Notes under the pieces: generated by a model
Databases searched by the model: none
What the model was told of the DNA's origin: nothing
What the model saw: only the letters and a program-made list of their open reading frames with translations
Program-made: the position numbers and the translations under genes
Shown here: in pieces, positions 40,890-51,223 of the stretch
Layout of the letters: each line of letters begins with the position of its first letter
Position numbering within the stretch: the first letter of the stretch is position 1
Origin: Leishmania mexicana MHOM/GT/2001/U1103
Lineage: Eukaryota > Euglenozoa > Kinetoplastea > Trypanosomatida > Trypanosomatidae
Reading direction: 5' to 3'
DNA: 64,000 nucleotides
NCBI RefSeq assembly: GCF_000234665.1
Contig: NC_018338.1
Coordinates: 1 to 64,000 of the forward strand

Positions 40890-43800
40890 ATGTCATCCTC
40901 AGTGCAAGATGCGAGGCCATCCTCGATGGATGATGCTTCTGCAATGTGGGATCAAATTCAACGTATGCCCTTTCAGCAGCTGCAGGAAACTAACGAGTTT
41001 GTGTACATCAAAAAAGTAATGTCGCTTGTCGCGCGCTATGTCTTCCTGGAATCTGATCCGAAGATGTCTGACCCCCGATGCACGATCAGTATTGCAAAGC
41101 TTCTTAAAACCGTCTCCGCCAAGTGCCTCACCGAATTTGGACGACTCAGCAGGACAGCAGAAGAAACAGCGGCTGAGATAACGAACCTGCGGAGTGCTTT
41201 CAAGGCACAACTTTCCTCAAAGGAGGAGGAAATTGAGAAGCTCAACGACCTACTGCGCAAGTCTAGGGTAGAGGGGACATCTCAAAGTGCGGCAGCTGAG
41301 CCATCGAGCTCAGAGGAAGTAGTTCGCTTGAAAACCGAGAATGATGAGCTTTCTCTTCAATTGCGAAACCTAACGCGGCGGAACGCGGAGCTGAAGGAGG
41401 TCCTTGCATCGCGCAGTGATGACACGAGTGACATTAAGGAACACTATGAAAAGGCGCAACTAGAGTACCGCCACCTTGCAGCAAGGTACAAGCGTCTTGC
41501 CGATCGCTCTGCAAAAACAGAGGATATGCTTCAGGAGCTGCGCCAGAAAGAGCAAGGCAAGAAGCAAAAGGCAGACGACGAGCTGGATCGACTGCGACAA
41601 AAAGTTCAAGCTCTGCAGCAAGAAAACTACGCCCTCGTACAGTCGCGCGATCGAGCGGAAGAGCTATGTGAAAAGCGGGAGGCAGAGGCGCTCCGTGACA
41701 TGACGGAGCTGCGGAGACTGACGAAGGACCTCCTCGACGAAGAGCGCGCAAAAAATAAATCTCTACGAGACGAGTTTGTCACCGTCAAGCAGGAGTCTGA
41801 TGCACATGTGGAGCAGCTGATGCACCAGCACGAGGTTGACCTCGACGAAAAGGAGGAGGAAATTGCACTACTCCGACGACAGCTGGAAAAGGCCACCAGC
41901 CAGCAAAAATCTCACTTTCACCGTGACTCTTCAATCTCAGACGGTTCGTCGTCGCACTCGTCGGTGAAAACCGGTTCACCTGACTTCAGCGACAAGGATG
42001 CAAAGATGTGCGTGATCCCCACGGAGGAGCAACGCAGACTGGAGCGCGAGAACGACGATTTGCACGCCGAGGTGGAGCAACTCGAACTGCGCATTGACGC
42101 ACTTGATGAAGAAAACCTTCGACTGACGCGTCTCGTCAAGAACTACGAAAGTGGCAATGAGGGCTTGTATCGACTAAGGCAAGAGTTGGCAGACCACACG
42201 CGAACTGTGGAGGTTCTCCAGGGCGAAAATGCGCAGCTACGGGAGCGGCTAAACGGCATGGAAGATTCCATTACGTTCAATGCCGCGCTCCGCGAGTTGT
42301 GCAAGCGGGTCGGGGTGACAGAGGAGGAGATCAACAGTCTGCGCCCCCAGAACGCAGCCGCGTACAGCGAAATGGACACTTTGAAGGAGGAGTTAAGTCT
42401 GCTGAAAGAGGAGGTGGAGTGGTTGGAGCGAGAGCGGCGCCATTGGATGAATAAGGTGCGGCTGCAGCCCCTCATGGACACCAAGCTGCGCTTCGAGCTA
42501 GGCCTCTCCTCCGAGCAGCTCAAGCAACTGGACAAGCTGGTGGACCAGATGAAAGCCGGCACCGTTATAGTCGAGGAAAACGATGAGAGCTACAAGGATA
42601 AATATTTCAAGGAGCTGCAGGCGCGGCGTCGCGATGCTGAGCAATTCAACGCGTTCGTGAAGGATCGCATAAATGACGCCCTGAAGAACGCTTTTGTGGA
42701 TGTGAGCGCCCCTGACACCGCGGCGGCGGTGTCGGCACTGCGGGAGCATATCGACGTGATCACCTCCTCGCCCACGGCTGAGGCTGGTGCGCAGGCTCAG
42801 GAAAAGATCGAGCGACTGACTCGGCGGCTGGAGGAACTTGAGCAGTCCGAGAATATGCGCGTGGAAGAGATTGCGCGTCTGCGGGAGCAGGTGGTGGCCG
42901 GTACGACTGAGAAGGAGGTGATTTCCCGTGAGCGCGATCAGTACCGCGAAGCAATTTTTGGCGCTGCCGGGATAGGCGCGGCCCAGACCGAAGTCGAAGC
43001 CGGCGCAGGTGCGTCGGCGCTCGGTGACTTTGGTGAGAGCGGCGCAGGGGCTTTGTCAAACGCGAAGTGGCTCACTGTAGCGAATACGCTGCGCGAGCAA
43101 CTACGCGTGAAGGATATGCTTATCGACTCTCTGAGTAAGGAGCTTACAGTGGCGAAGGAGAAGGTAGAGGCGAGGCGGGCTGCCGACGCAGAGCAGCACC
43201 GAAAGATGGAGCTCGAGAAGAAAACAGACGGTTCCTTGCAGGATCAGATCAAAGCGCTGACAGAATTGAATGAGGAGCTCACCGAGAGATGCGGCGCGTT
43301 GTCGAAGACGAATAAAGACCTCGAAGACAGCCTTGAGCGACTTGACCGAGGGACGACGAAGGAGCTGCTGCTCAAAGTGGTTCTGCTGCGTCGCCGCGAG
43401 GCAACTCTACTTCAGCGGCTGCGCCGAGCCCTCACTACACAAGAGGAGTCGAGTGCAGCTGTCAGACGAGTGGAGTCTCAGATGAAGAATACACTGGAGC
43501 GGCTTCGCGAGATACTGGAGAGTGATGGCCCCATCGCGGACGCGGTGCTGCCTCGTTCGTCTGCGGGGTGCAGCATGGAGAGCGAGATGCTTAGCTTCCT
43601 CGACTACGCCGTGCGGCATCTGCTTCAAGGCAGAATGTACCGAGAAGACAGCCGCTTTCTCCTTCATCTGAAGCAGGTTTATCAAGGTATGGAGGCCAAC
43701 CAAGAGATTTTGGAGCTGCGTCTCGACACAAAACGGCTTCGACACGAGCTGGTGGAGAAACAGGCGGAAATGGATGCACTGTCCGCCGAGGTGGCAGGTC

Positions 43801-46800
43801 TTCGTGCGGCGGCGACTGCCGTCGAGGACGCAAAAGGGAACCCAAGCCCCGAATACACGACTGCGGCCGTGGCAAAGAGCGAGGCAGAGGCGGCCACTTA
43901 CAAACAGAAGTACGCTCTCGCAGCAAAGCGGCTTGAGGCTCGCGAAAAGGAGGTGGCGCAGCTAGAAAACGATATCGACTCTGCACGTCAGGAGGTGATC
44001 GAGGTGCGAGATCACATCCGCAACATCCTCAATGATGGCGCTGACGCGCAGGCGACGCCTAGTGGACCGCTGCCGCATGCGAAAGTGAGCCCGACGGAGC
44101 TGGCTCGGTTGGAGAAGGAAATCGCGAGGCTGAAGACTGTCAACTTAGGGCTTCTGCACCACTCCATGGATCTTCAGTCGCAGGGGAAGTCATTAGAAAT
44201 AGAGCTAGAGGCCAAACAGCAAGAGATCACGCTCTTGAAAAGTTCCGCAGATTCGCAGGTGGTAACTACCTTTGTGAGCGCTGCAATTCGCGAACACGCC
44301 GCACTACGCCGGCAGAGTGAACTGGCCCTCATCCAAGCGAAGCGACTCAAAATGCAACTGGCTGCAACGGAGGCTAACTATCACGTTGTTGCGAATGAGG
44401 CGACGGTGTACAAGACAGGCGCATATCGCCTGTACCGCAAGTACGTGGAGCAGGTCGTGTCCGTTGTGGATTACTTGCGGTGCGTGCAGCGCGCCAGCAA
44501 AGGCTCTCTCTCGCCGCACCAGGCGGAGATCATGGATCGTCGCCTTCGCAAAATCGTCTCGGACCTCGGTGAGTGCTTTGGTCGGAGCAAGATGTTGGCG
44601 ATGCAGCTCTCTGACGCGCAGAACACTGTTTCCACTCTCAAACAACAGATGTCTCTACTGCGTATGGAGGACGGCCCAGCCAAACGGGATGCGATAGACG
44701 TGAAGCTACAGGAGGCGCGTAGCAGAGTACGCGAGCACGACCGCCTCATGACGGAGTGCCAGGAGGAGAGGCAATTCCTGCAGGCGAAGCTGAACCGTGC
44801 CGAGGCAAGCAATAAAGATCTCAACGCCGAGGTGGCGCGGCTTGAGTTCGGGTACATGACAACATCCCCCCTCGATGCAGAGCTGCTGGCCACACTTTTG
44901 CAGCTAAAGGAGAGTGTCTTTGACAGGGCGGTGGCACCGTCTCTGACCCTCGAGTCAGCTCTAACCACCGCGTCGAACAAGCTGGGTTCGGGCAGCGCAG
45001 ACGACGGCGACCTCGCCATTCGTGAGTACAGAAATGCGGTGCTGCGGCAGACAGAGCTCGCACAACAGTGCGCCACGCTGAAGAGGCAGGTGTCCGATTT
45101 GGACGCCGAGCGTCGCCGAACCGAGCACATGACGGCGCAGCTGAGGGAGGAGGTACAGCAGGCGAGCGAGCAGGCTGCGTTCGCACAGCGGCAACTGGAA
45201 GAAGAACGGCAAAAGGCGATGCAGCGCGAGGCACGGCTGCTGCGGGCGCATGAGACACAGTTGGAGGTGGCTCACCGGGCCACAGAGCACAACGTTCACT
45301 GCTTGCAAGAGATGATCCAGAAGAAGGAGCAGCTGATCTCCTCTCTGCAGGAGCAGCTCTCGGCCGAACGCAGGAAGGGCGTCGAGTACGGGCTCAGCGA
45401 AGCAGTGCGGATGGAGCGGCTGCACGAGCACATGTTCCGCGAGAACACTGCTATGGTGGAGCGCTTCAAGAGCGCTATTGAAACTGTCGGGGACTCCGTG
45501 CGCCATGCGGGTGAGAGCGCAGCTCTGCCTCTCCTCATACCGGGCACAAGTAACGGCCTGCAGGAGCAGCTGCAGGCCCTTACTGCGGAGACGGTCCGCC
45601 TCCGTCACGAGTTGAAGGAGGCCCGCGCAACTACCATTGTGCTAGAGTCGCAGCTGGAGCAGCAAGTGCAGCAGCAGCTGTCGAGTCGCGCCCCGCACGC
45701 TGGAGCCCCACCAGGTCACAACACCGATGCTCTCATGGGCATCATACGCAATCAAACGGCAATGGTGGAGAGCCTGCGACAGCGGGAGATGCAGCTGACA
45801 GCAGAGCTCCAGCGTGAGAAGGAACAGCGGGCCTTTATGGAGCGGCAACTCAGCGATCTCCAGGCCCAACACGCGGAACAGGGTGGCATGTTGCAGCTTC
45901 TATCACAAGTGGCGTCCGCCGGTGGTGTGTCTGATGCGCCGCTGGTAGGCGAATTGCGCGCGCAGAACGCGGCTCTTGACGAGGAGCTGCGCATGATGCG
46001 GCAAATGTTGGAGGAGGAGCGGGCGCACGCAAGGCGCTTCCAGATGGATGCTGCAGAGTGGAAGACACATATCGATGCACTCCAGGCTGAGGTGTCAGCG
46101 CAGCAGGTGGAGACAGAGCGCGCACAGCACCTGGCAGCGCTTAACGAAGGGCTGCGGGTGGATCTCAACACTGTGAAAGAGCAGAACGACAAGCTGATGG
46201 TGGCCGCTACGATCCTCAAGCAGAAGCTGATGGACGAGGCGCACCGCAGCGGTGAGTCTGCCCGGCTGCATCAGCAAGAGATCGCACTGGCGCAGCGCAT
46301 GGGCACCATCCAGCAAGAGTCGGCGAGCCACATGAAGGTGCTTGATCACCGCATTCGCGCCATCCAGAAGGAGCTCAACGAACGGGTGGAAAAAGAGAAG
46401 ACGATGCTGGAAAAGAACATGGAGTCGCAGCGGCTTGTGTACCAGCTACACCAGCAGCTGTGTGCCAAGGATCGTGAGTTGGCTTCTCTGCAGGAGCAGC
46501 TGCGGCAGGTCAGTAGTACCTCGTCGGTACGCTTGCAGCAACGTACCGATGCGGTTGCCTCAGGCCTGCAAAGTCGAGGCACCCAGGTAATCACGGCGAG
46601 AGAAGAGTCGTCGCTGGAGCGGGGAAAAGAGGACGCTGTGGCGGGATCCAAGGTTGCTGGAGCTGGGCACCAACGAGCTGCATCTATGACTGACGCCGCA
46701 GGTGTTGAGACACTTACGAGCGTTATAGATAACCTCAAGCTGGTAATTTCAAAGCTGCAGAGCGAGAACGCCGAGCTCCGCTCGACGCAGGTGCAGTCGG

Positions 46801-47297
46801 CCCGCTACGCGCGCCAATCACGAGAACTGCGCGAGCTGAAGAAACGGGAGCAGAGTTTGCAGACTCAGGTCCAAGATCTGTCCCGGCAGCTCGTGAGCAT
46901 GCGTGCTTCCTCCAGAGGCGACGGTGCCTCTTCTCTGCCGAACGCTGAGCTACATCGTCGTCTCGCGACTGAGCAAGCTGCCGCGGAGCAGTACGAGATG
47001 GAACTCAACAGCCTCCGTCTTCAACTTTCTAATGCCGACCGCCCGGTTGCCCGCCCACTGGATCCGACTAGTGGCACAGCGCAAACGACGACAGTCACTC
47101 CTGTAGCCCACTCCACTGTGCCTCCGCCACTGCCAAAGTCTCGCTTTTCTCATCACCAAGAGCATCGTGGTGGAGATATGAGCTCGTTGGCTGAACCGCC
47201 ACAGCGTCGCTTGAGTTCCACTCGATTGAGCGACGCCGATCCCGCGACTGCCGACCGCAGTGCATCTCCGCAATTCCCCCACCGTGGCGAACTGTAA
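40890..47297 (+). CDS. CEP290: CEP290-like ciliary transition-zone protein
   Basis: 2135 aa from ATG 40890 (MSSSVQDARPSSMDDASAMW), almost entirely coiled coil. CEP290 is a large coiled-coil scaffold of the transition zone that links axoneme to membrane at the base of cilia. Two collinear landmarks support this. Around 418-545 the order N-YESG-x-x-GL, an ALRER-like RERL, RVGV, then LKEEVEWLERERRHWMNKVR parallels the YESGxxGL ... ALRERVGL ... LLKEIESLEEERLDLKKKIR region of animal CEP290. At 1938-1965, GVETLTSVIDNLKLVISKLQ then SENAELR parallels the PELEKTIGLMKKVVEKVQRENEQL block near the C-terminus. Length is near the usual 2200-2500 aa. The last ~100 residues are Ser/Pro-rich. The upstream in-frame ATG-less extension (to 40851) is not counted. 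Confidence 0.75.
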   Translation: MSSSVQDARPSSMDDASAMWDQIQRMPFQQLQETNEFVYIKKVMSLVARYVFLESDPKMSDPRCTISIAKLLKTVSAKCLTEFGRLSRTAEETAAEITNLRSAFKAQLSSKEEEIEKLNDLLRKSRVEGTSQSAAAEPSSSEEVVRLKTENDELSLQLRNLTRRNAELKEVLASRSDDTSDIKEHYEKAQLEYRHLAARYKRLADRSAKTEDMLQELRQKEQGKKQKADDELDRLRQKVQALQQENYALVQSRDRAEELCEKREAEALRDMTELRRLTKDLLDEERAKNKSLRDEFVTVKQESDAHVEQLMHQHEVDLDEKEEEIALLRRQLEKATSQQKSHFHRDSSISDGSSSHSSVKTGSPDFSDKDAKMCVIPTEEQRRLERENDDLHAEVEQLELRIDALDEENLRLTRLVKNYESGNEGLYRLRQELADHTRTVEVLQGENAQLRERLNGMEDSITFNAALRELCKRVGVTEEEINSLRPQNAAAYSEMDTLKEELSLLKEEVEWLERERRHWMNKVRLQPLMDTKLRFELGLSSEQLKQLDKLVDQMKAGTVIVEENDESYKDKYFKELQARRRDAEQFNAFVKDRINDALKNAFVDVSAPDTAAAVSALREHIDVITSSPTAEAGAQAQEKIERLTRRLEELEQSENMRVEEIARLREQVVAGTTEKEVISRERDQYREAIFGAAGIGAAQTEVEAGAGASALGDFGESGAGALSNAKWLTVANTLREQLRVKDMLIDSLSKELTVAKEKVEARRAADAEQHRKMELEKKTDGSLQDQIKALTELNEELTERCGALSKTNKDLEDSLERLDRGTTKELLLKVVLLRRREATLLQRLRRALTTQEESSAAVRRVESQMKNTLERLREILESDGPIADAVLPRSSAGCSMESEMLSFLDYAVRHLLQGRMYREDSRFLLHLKQVYQGMEANQEILELRLDTKRLRHELVEKQAEMDALSAEVAGLRAAATAVEDAKGNPSPEYTTAAVAKSEAEAATYKQKYALAAKRLEAREKEVAQLENDIDSARQEVIEVRDHIRNILNDGADAQATPSGPLPHAKVSPTELARLEKEIARLKTVNLGLLHHSMDLQSQGKSLEIELEAKQQEITLLKSSADSQVVTTFVSAAIREHAALRRQSELALIQAKRLKMQLAATEANYHVVANEATVYKTGAYRLYRKYVEQVVSVVDYLRCVQRASKGSLSPHQAEIMDRRLRKIVSDLGECFGRSKMLAMQLSDAQNTVSTLKQQMSLLRMEDGPAKRDAIDVKLQEARSRVREHDRLMTECQEERQFLQAKLNRAEASNKDLNAEVARLEFGYMTTSPLDAELLATLLQLKESVFDRAVAPSLTLESALTTASNKLGSGSADDGDLAIREYRNAVLRQTELAQQCATLKRQVSDLDAERRRTEHMTAQLREEVQQASEQAAFAQRQLEEERQKAMQREARLLRAHETQLEVAHRATEHNVHCLQEMIQKKEQLISSLQEQLSAERRKGVEYGLSEAVRMERLHEHMFRENTAMVERFKSAIETVGDSVRHAGESAALPLLIPGTSNGLQEQLQALTAETVRLRHELKEARATTIVLESQLEQQVQQQLSSRAPHAGAPPGHNTDALMGIIRNQTAMVESLRQREMQLTAELQREKEQRAFMERQLSDLQAQHAEQGGMLQLLSQVASAGGVSDAPLVGELRAQNAALDEELRMMRQMLEEERAHARRFQMDAAEWKTHIDALQAEVSAQQVETERAQHLAALNEGLRVDLNTVKEQNDKLMVAATILKQKLMDEAHRSGESARLHQQEIALAQRMGTIQQESASHMKVLDHRIRAIQKELNERVEKEKTMLEKNMESQRLVYQLHQQLCAKDRELASLQEQLRQVSSTSSVRLQQRTDAVASGLQSRGTQVITAREESSLERGKEDAVAGSKVAGAGHQRAASMTDAAGVETLTSVIDNLKLVISKLQSENAELRSTQVQSARYARQSRELRELKKREQSLQTQVQDLSRQLVSMRASSRGDGASSLPNAELHRRLATEQAAAEQYEMELNSLRLQLSNADRPVARPLDPTSGTAQTTTVTPVAHSTVPPPLPKSRFSHHQEHRGGDMSSLAEPPQRRLSSTRLSDADPATADRSASPQFPHRGEL

Positions 47298-48246
47298 TTA
47301 GGATGCGCTGTTGTGATGGCGAAATGAGAGACGTTTGCCCATACCAAATAGAAACTGGGGCACTTAGAGGAACAGAGAGGCACAAGCACGTGCTTTTCGT
47401 GTACCATACGTACAAACGCTGCAGACAAGACCGCGGCACACCCCCACACGCTAGCACATGCCCCTCTTTCCTACACACACACACATACACTGCTCACGCC
47501 CAGCGCAGCTTTGCCTTTTTGAGTGTGTTAGTTTCTTTTTTGTTCTTTCTGCTTGAATGCATCAGCTCCATGTTTTGTGCATGCCTTTCTGGCTGCAGTC
47601 GCACAAAGACACTGCCCGCGTCGAGTTTGAGCAACCACTTGAAAGCGAATCAGGCACACATGACGTGCTGCTTGATGTGAAGGGCCCCTATAACACGGGC
47701 ACTCTCAGCGCAGTCGAATCTGTAGTCGTGCAGAGGGACTGAACAGTTTGGAGACATAGTAAGCTCACGCTGTGTACGTTTTCATTTGGCGCACTGCCTT
47801 GGGATCCGTTGAGCAGCATACCGCCCAATCCTGTGTGACTCTGCGCACATTCACTGTGCTGATGCTTCGGCCACCTTTCTCTTTCATCCCTTCACCCCTC
47901 CCCTTCCCTGTCCACTTTTTTACCGCTGTATTCACCGAGGCGAGTGCGCACGTGTGTCAGTGCGTCTGTGTCTATGCGCACGTTCGTGTCCACTAGGGCA
48001 GTACCGCAATAGTTGCTGCGCTCCTCTTGGTGCTTCTCCTCGTGGCACCTGGCCTCGAACTGGGTTGCGAGGCCGCCTCACAAGCACTCAGACAGTCAGC
48101 TCTGACCCCCCTCCCGTCCAGAGCCCACACAATTTCTCTGCTGGCCCTTGGTTTCTCCTGTTGCTGTGTTCTTCTGATTCCCGGCCGTGCGTTGGCACCT
48201 CTCGCTTCATCTCCTTCGGCTGACAGAGGAGGCATCGTTGTCGCCA
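47298..48246. other. Spacer
   Basis: About 0.95 kb, pyrimidine-rich on the plus strand. It holds presumed 3' UTR of the CEP290-like gene and the 5' region of Kish. No gene is seen. Confidence 0.4.
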
Positions 48247-48468
48247 ATGAGCGCCTTATTTGACTTTGAGACGGTCTTGTATGTGCTGCTTTTGGTTGTG
48301 TGCACTGCAACGTACCTTAGGCAATTCAGACCCACAGTGTACCACCGTGATAGCGTTGAGCTCTACAAGAAGTTCCTCTACAAGTGTAGCGTGGTGGGCG
48401 ATCGCCTCTCTCCGTGGGTCTCCATTTGCTGTCTCGTCTTGGCGTTTCGCGTCATTTTTGTGTATTGA
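48247..48468 (+). CDS. TMEM167: Kish/TMEM167 secretory-pathway membrane protein
   Basis: 73 aa from ATG 48247. It matches the small Kish family: MSALFDFETVLYVLLLVVCT as first hydrophobic segment, TYLRQFRPTVYHRD, an F/YKCSVVGDRLSPW core, and a second hydrophobic segment VSICCLVLAFRVIFVY. In other eukaryotes the start MSA(I/L)FNF(Q/E)S and end CC(I/L)xMAFxxLF are the family hallmarks. Kish proteins are Golgi-located and needed for constitutive secretion. The frame is open further upstream (from 48187), but the family start is clearly at 48247. Confidence 0.85.
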   Translation: MSALFDFETVLYVLLLVVCTATYLRQFRPTVYHRDSVELYKKFLYKCSVVGDRLSPWVSICCLVLAFRVIFVY

Positions 48469-49442
48469 GGGGACAAAAGAAAACGAGGCATACTGTGAAA
48501 AACGCACCCACAGAAAGGAAAAGCGATGAAACGAAACTCTAACATGTGAGGGGGGGGACATGCCTGTCGGTCGCTCCCAGCACCTCGTTGAGGATGTTGA
48601 CGGGGACGGCGCTCATGTCGCTGGCGCACTACATCCATCGTCTGCTGTCGACTTCAACCCTGTCTTGGCACACATACAAAAATATCATGACTGACGTTGT
48701 CGGTTGGGGCGCTCTCCTTTTCCCAAAAGCCTCCTCGCCTGAGGTGCCTTGCATGTTTCCACCTAATCCCGCCTCATGTTTCTCTCGTCATTTGTAGTTC
48801 TGCCGCCCCAAGCGCCTGCCTCCGTTGGCTTAGGTGGGAGAGAGGTATTGCCGTGTTGCTCTTCACACGCGCACAGAAATTGTCACCTAGGCGACCTAGG
48901 TAGTGCCGCCACTTCTTTGCGGTACGCCATATCTTGCACTCGTTATCATCACGTGCATATTCTTGGGCGACTTCCCCCCACCCCCAAGTACGGAGCCAAG
49001 GAAAGAACACCAGGTGCGCACTCCCGACCCCGTCACGGAGACCACTGTCAAGCAACACATTCCACGGTAAAAAGAAGCCGCAGCGTCACACATATTCACT
49101 TCTGCCGCTGTGCTTACCGTTGCCGATTTTTTTTTTTGGTTTGGGGCGCACTTTTAGCGGGGACATTACATCGCCTTTTCACCGCGTCCTGCGCTCCGTG
49201 GCTCTCTTTAGGTATTCTTTCCGTCCCATCACATCCGCGCCGCTGATAGTTTGGTGAGAACTGACGGTGCATCGAAACCGCACTTTGTGACCCTTTCTTT
49301 TCAGTCTTGTAGTAGTAGCGATCCTTCTCCGTGCTTCGTTCTCTATCTGTGCGCGTGTCTTGGGGTAGCGTGTGGTTCTCCGTGCCGCACTTACAAACAG
49401 TGCTTTCTTCTTTCCCATCTCGCGCGTTAACTGGTGGGACAA
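48469..49442. other. Spacer
   Basis: About 0.97 kb, plus-strand pyrimidine-rich toward its right end. No gene is recognised. Confidence 0.4.
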
Positions 49443-50234
49443 ATGTTCTGCTCACGATCTCTGCTAGGTGCGTTCTGTAGCACCACGCGACTTCTCACCA
49501 TCAGCGATGAGTACATTCCCCGCGCCTTTCCGGTGAAGTCGACGACCGGCCTCGCCGGTGTGGCTGTGGAGCCTCTGTGGAAGCCGAAGCTGCTTGCCGC
49601 CGCCTCGGAGCTGCAGGCGTTCCTCCACACATCCGACATTCCGCCAGAGTCGACCTACTACAATGTAACCATGACCTTAGTGAAGCGCATCAACTACGGC
49701 ATCAAGGAGTGCCAGGATGACTGGTGCACGTTAGAGAAGAAGTTCTTCTGGGGCTGGCCAGTGGAGTATATCCTGCAAGTGACCTGGCGCGAGCTTGAGA
49801 CGGCGCAGAAGTGGAATGAGTGGCGCTTTTGGGAGCTGGACCCGGAGCAGGTGAAGCGCGTAGCCCGCGAGGATCAGGCCATAGGGAAAGAGGGCTTAGG
49901 CTACAACACTCCTTGGGAGCAAGTTGTGCGCGAGGACTTTGACAAGCGTAAGAAGGCTCTCACACAGGAGGAGATGGCGGAGCTCAAGCGCATGGATACA
50001 GAACGGATGGCGCGCGAGACGGCGGCGTACAAGGAGCGCAAGGAACGCATCCGCGACGACTTAGAGAAGGCGCGTGGCGAGATGCTCAAAAAGTTCCTGA
50101 ACAAGCGGTACGCCGTAGACAAGGATCTGATGCGGATGCAGCCGGGTAAGAGCTACTCTGGCAAGAGCGCCGAAGACCTTATTCACGAACTGCGAGCCTC
50201 CGTGAAGCAGACCCCTCCCCCTGCCAACAAGTAA
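49443..50234 (+). CDS. NDUFA5-like complex I subunit
   Basis: 263 aa from ATG 49443 (MFCSRSLLGAFCSTTRLLTI), a likely mitochondrial presequence. Residues about 30-145 match the NDUFA5/B13 family (ETC complex I subunit): KSTTGLAGVAVEP at the start of the domain, YYNVTMTLVKRINYGIKE in the middle, and PVEYILQVTWRELETAQKWNEWRFWE, parallel to [25 protein letters not shown] of animals. The protein then carries a ~120-residue charged C-terminal extension not present in the ~115-aa animal protein (KRKKALTQEEMAELKRMDTE and onward). It sits on the mitochondrial matrix arm of NADH dehydrogenase. Confidence 0.8.
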   Translation: MFCSRSLLGAFCSTTRLLTISDEYIPRAFPVKSTTGLAGVAVEPLWKPKLLAAASELQAFLHTSDIPPESTYYNVTMTLVKRINYGIKECQDDWCTLEKKFFWGWPVEYILQVTWRELETAQKWNEWRFWELDPEQVKRVAREDQAIGKEGLGYNTPWEQVVREDFDKRKKALTQEEMAELKRMDTERMARETAAYKERKERIRDDLEKARGEMLKKFLNKRYAVDKDLMRMQPGKSYSGKSAEDLIHELRASVKQTPPPANK

Positions 50235-51223
50235 GCAGCCGGCTCTCGCTCGCAGCGCGGCAGCGCTGCACGAGGGGTGCAAGAGAAACTTCGGCTGGGT
50301 GTGGCTTGAGCGTGTACGAGAACGACCACAGGGTGCGCTGCGATCACCTTTTGGATATTGCTCGGTGAAGGGTGTGGGATGCGGGTATTGTTGTCGTGTG
50401 ACGGGGTCTTTGTTGTATGTGCGGATGTTGCGCGTCGGCCTTCTGTAGGGTTTGTATGTGTGTATCGTCGTTTCCTTCACCGTTTCATCGTGTGTTGCAC
50501 CGCTCAGCTGTTTCCTCTTAGCTAGGTATTCTACGGTATTCGCAGCTGCGACCTTCATTCCGAAAATGAGTACGAATCTCTCTGTCGCATCAAACTTTGC
50601 ACCTTGAATTTGGTGCTGTCAATCGGTTCGAGCACGCCCATGCCCTTGTATCCCTCTTGCTGTACCACTGAGAGGTGCGCAGGAGGAGGAAATCGGACTC
50701 TGTCAACCGCCGTCGCCGTCGACGCCTCTGTTTCGCTGTAGACACCTTCCGGTGCTACGCACGTCGTGGTAAGGTAGGGAAGGGAAGGGATTTCTCTCCT
50801 CTGCCGGCTGCAGGGAAGCAGGGGAGCGAGGCTGTCGGGCTTTTTCGCTTTTGTGGATGTCTTCGATGGCCACCGCTCATTTCTCTCTCCGTCTTCCATT
50901 TTTCGATTGAGTTACATTCGGGCTCTTTCTCTCCAGAGGCACGCGAACACACAAAAGACCAACAATAGCACAGGCGGCGCGCACTTTTTTTTTCGGAGTT
51001 TTCTCGTGGGCTTCTAGAGAGAGCACTTTCTTCTTTGCTTGCATCGAAGACGTGCTGTACAGCCAAGTACTCAACGCTACATCAAAGACGCACCCTCGCG
51101 ACCCTGCAAGCGTCTCGCCACCACTCGCCAGAAAAAAAAACACACAAGACACTTCATCTTCTTTTTCGTCAGCAGGAACACACACACACTCACCGCTACT
51201 TTATTCTTTCTCTACCACACCGC
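50235..51223. other. Spacer
   Basis: About 1 kb of UTR-type sequence between the NDUFA5-like and CCCH genes, with pyrimidine tracts on the plus strand (for example 50984-50992). No gene is supported. Confidence 0.4.
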
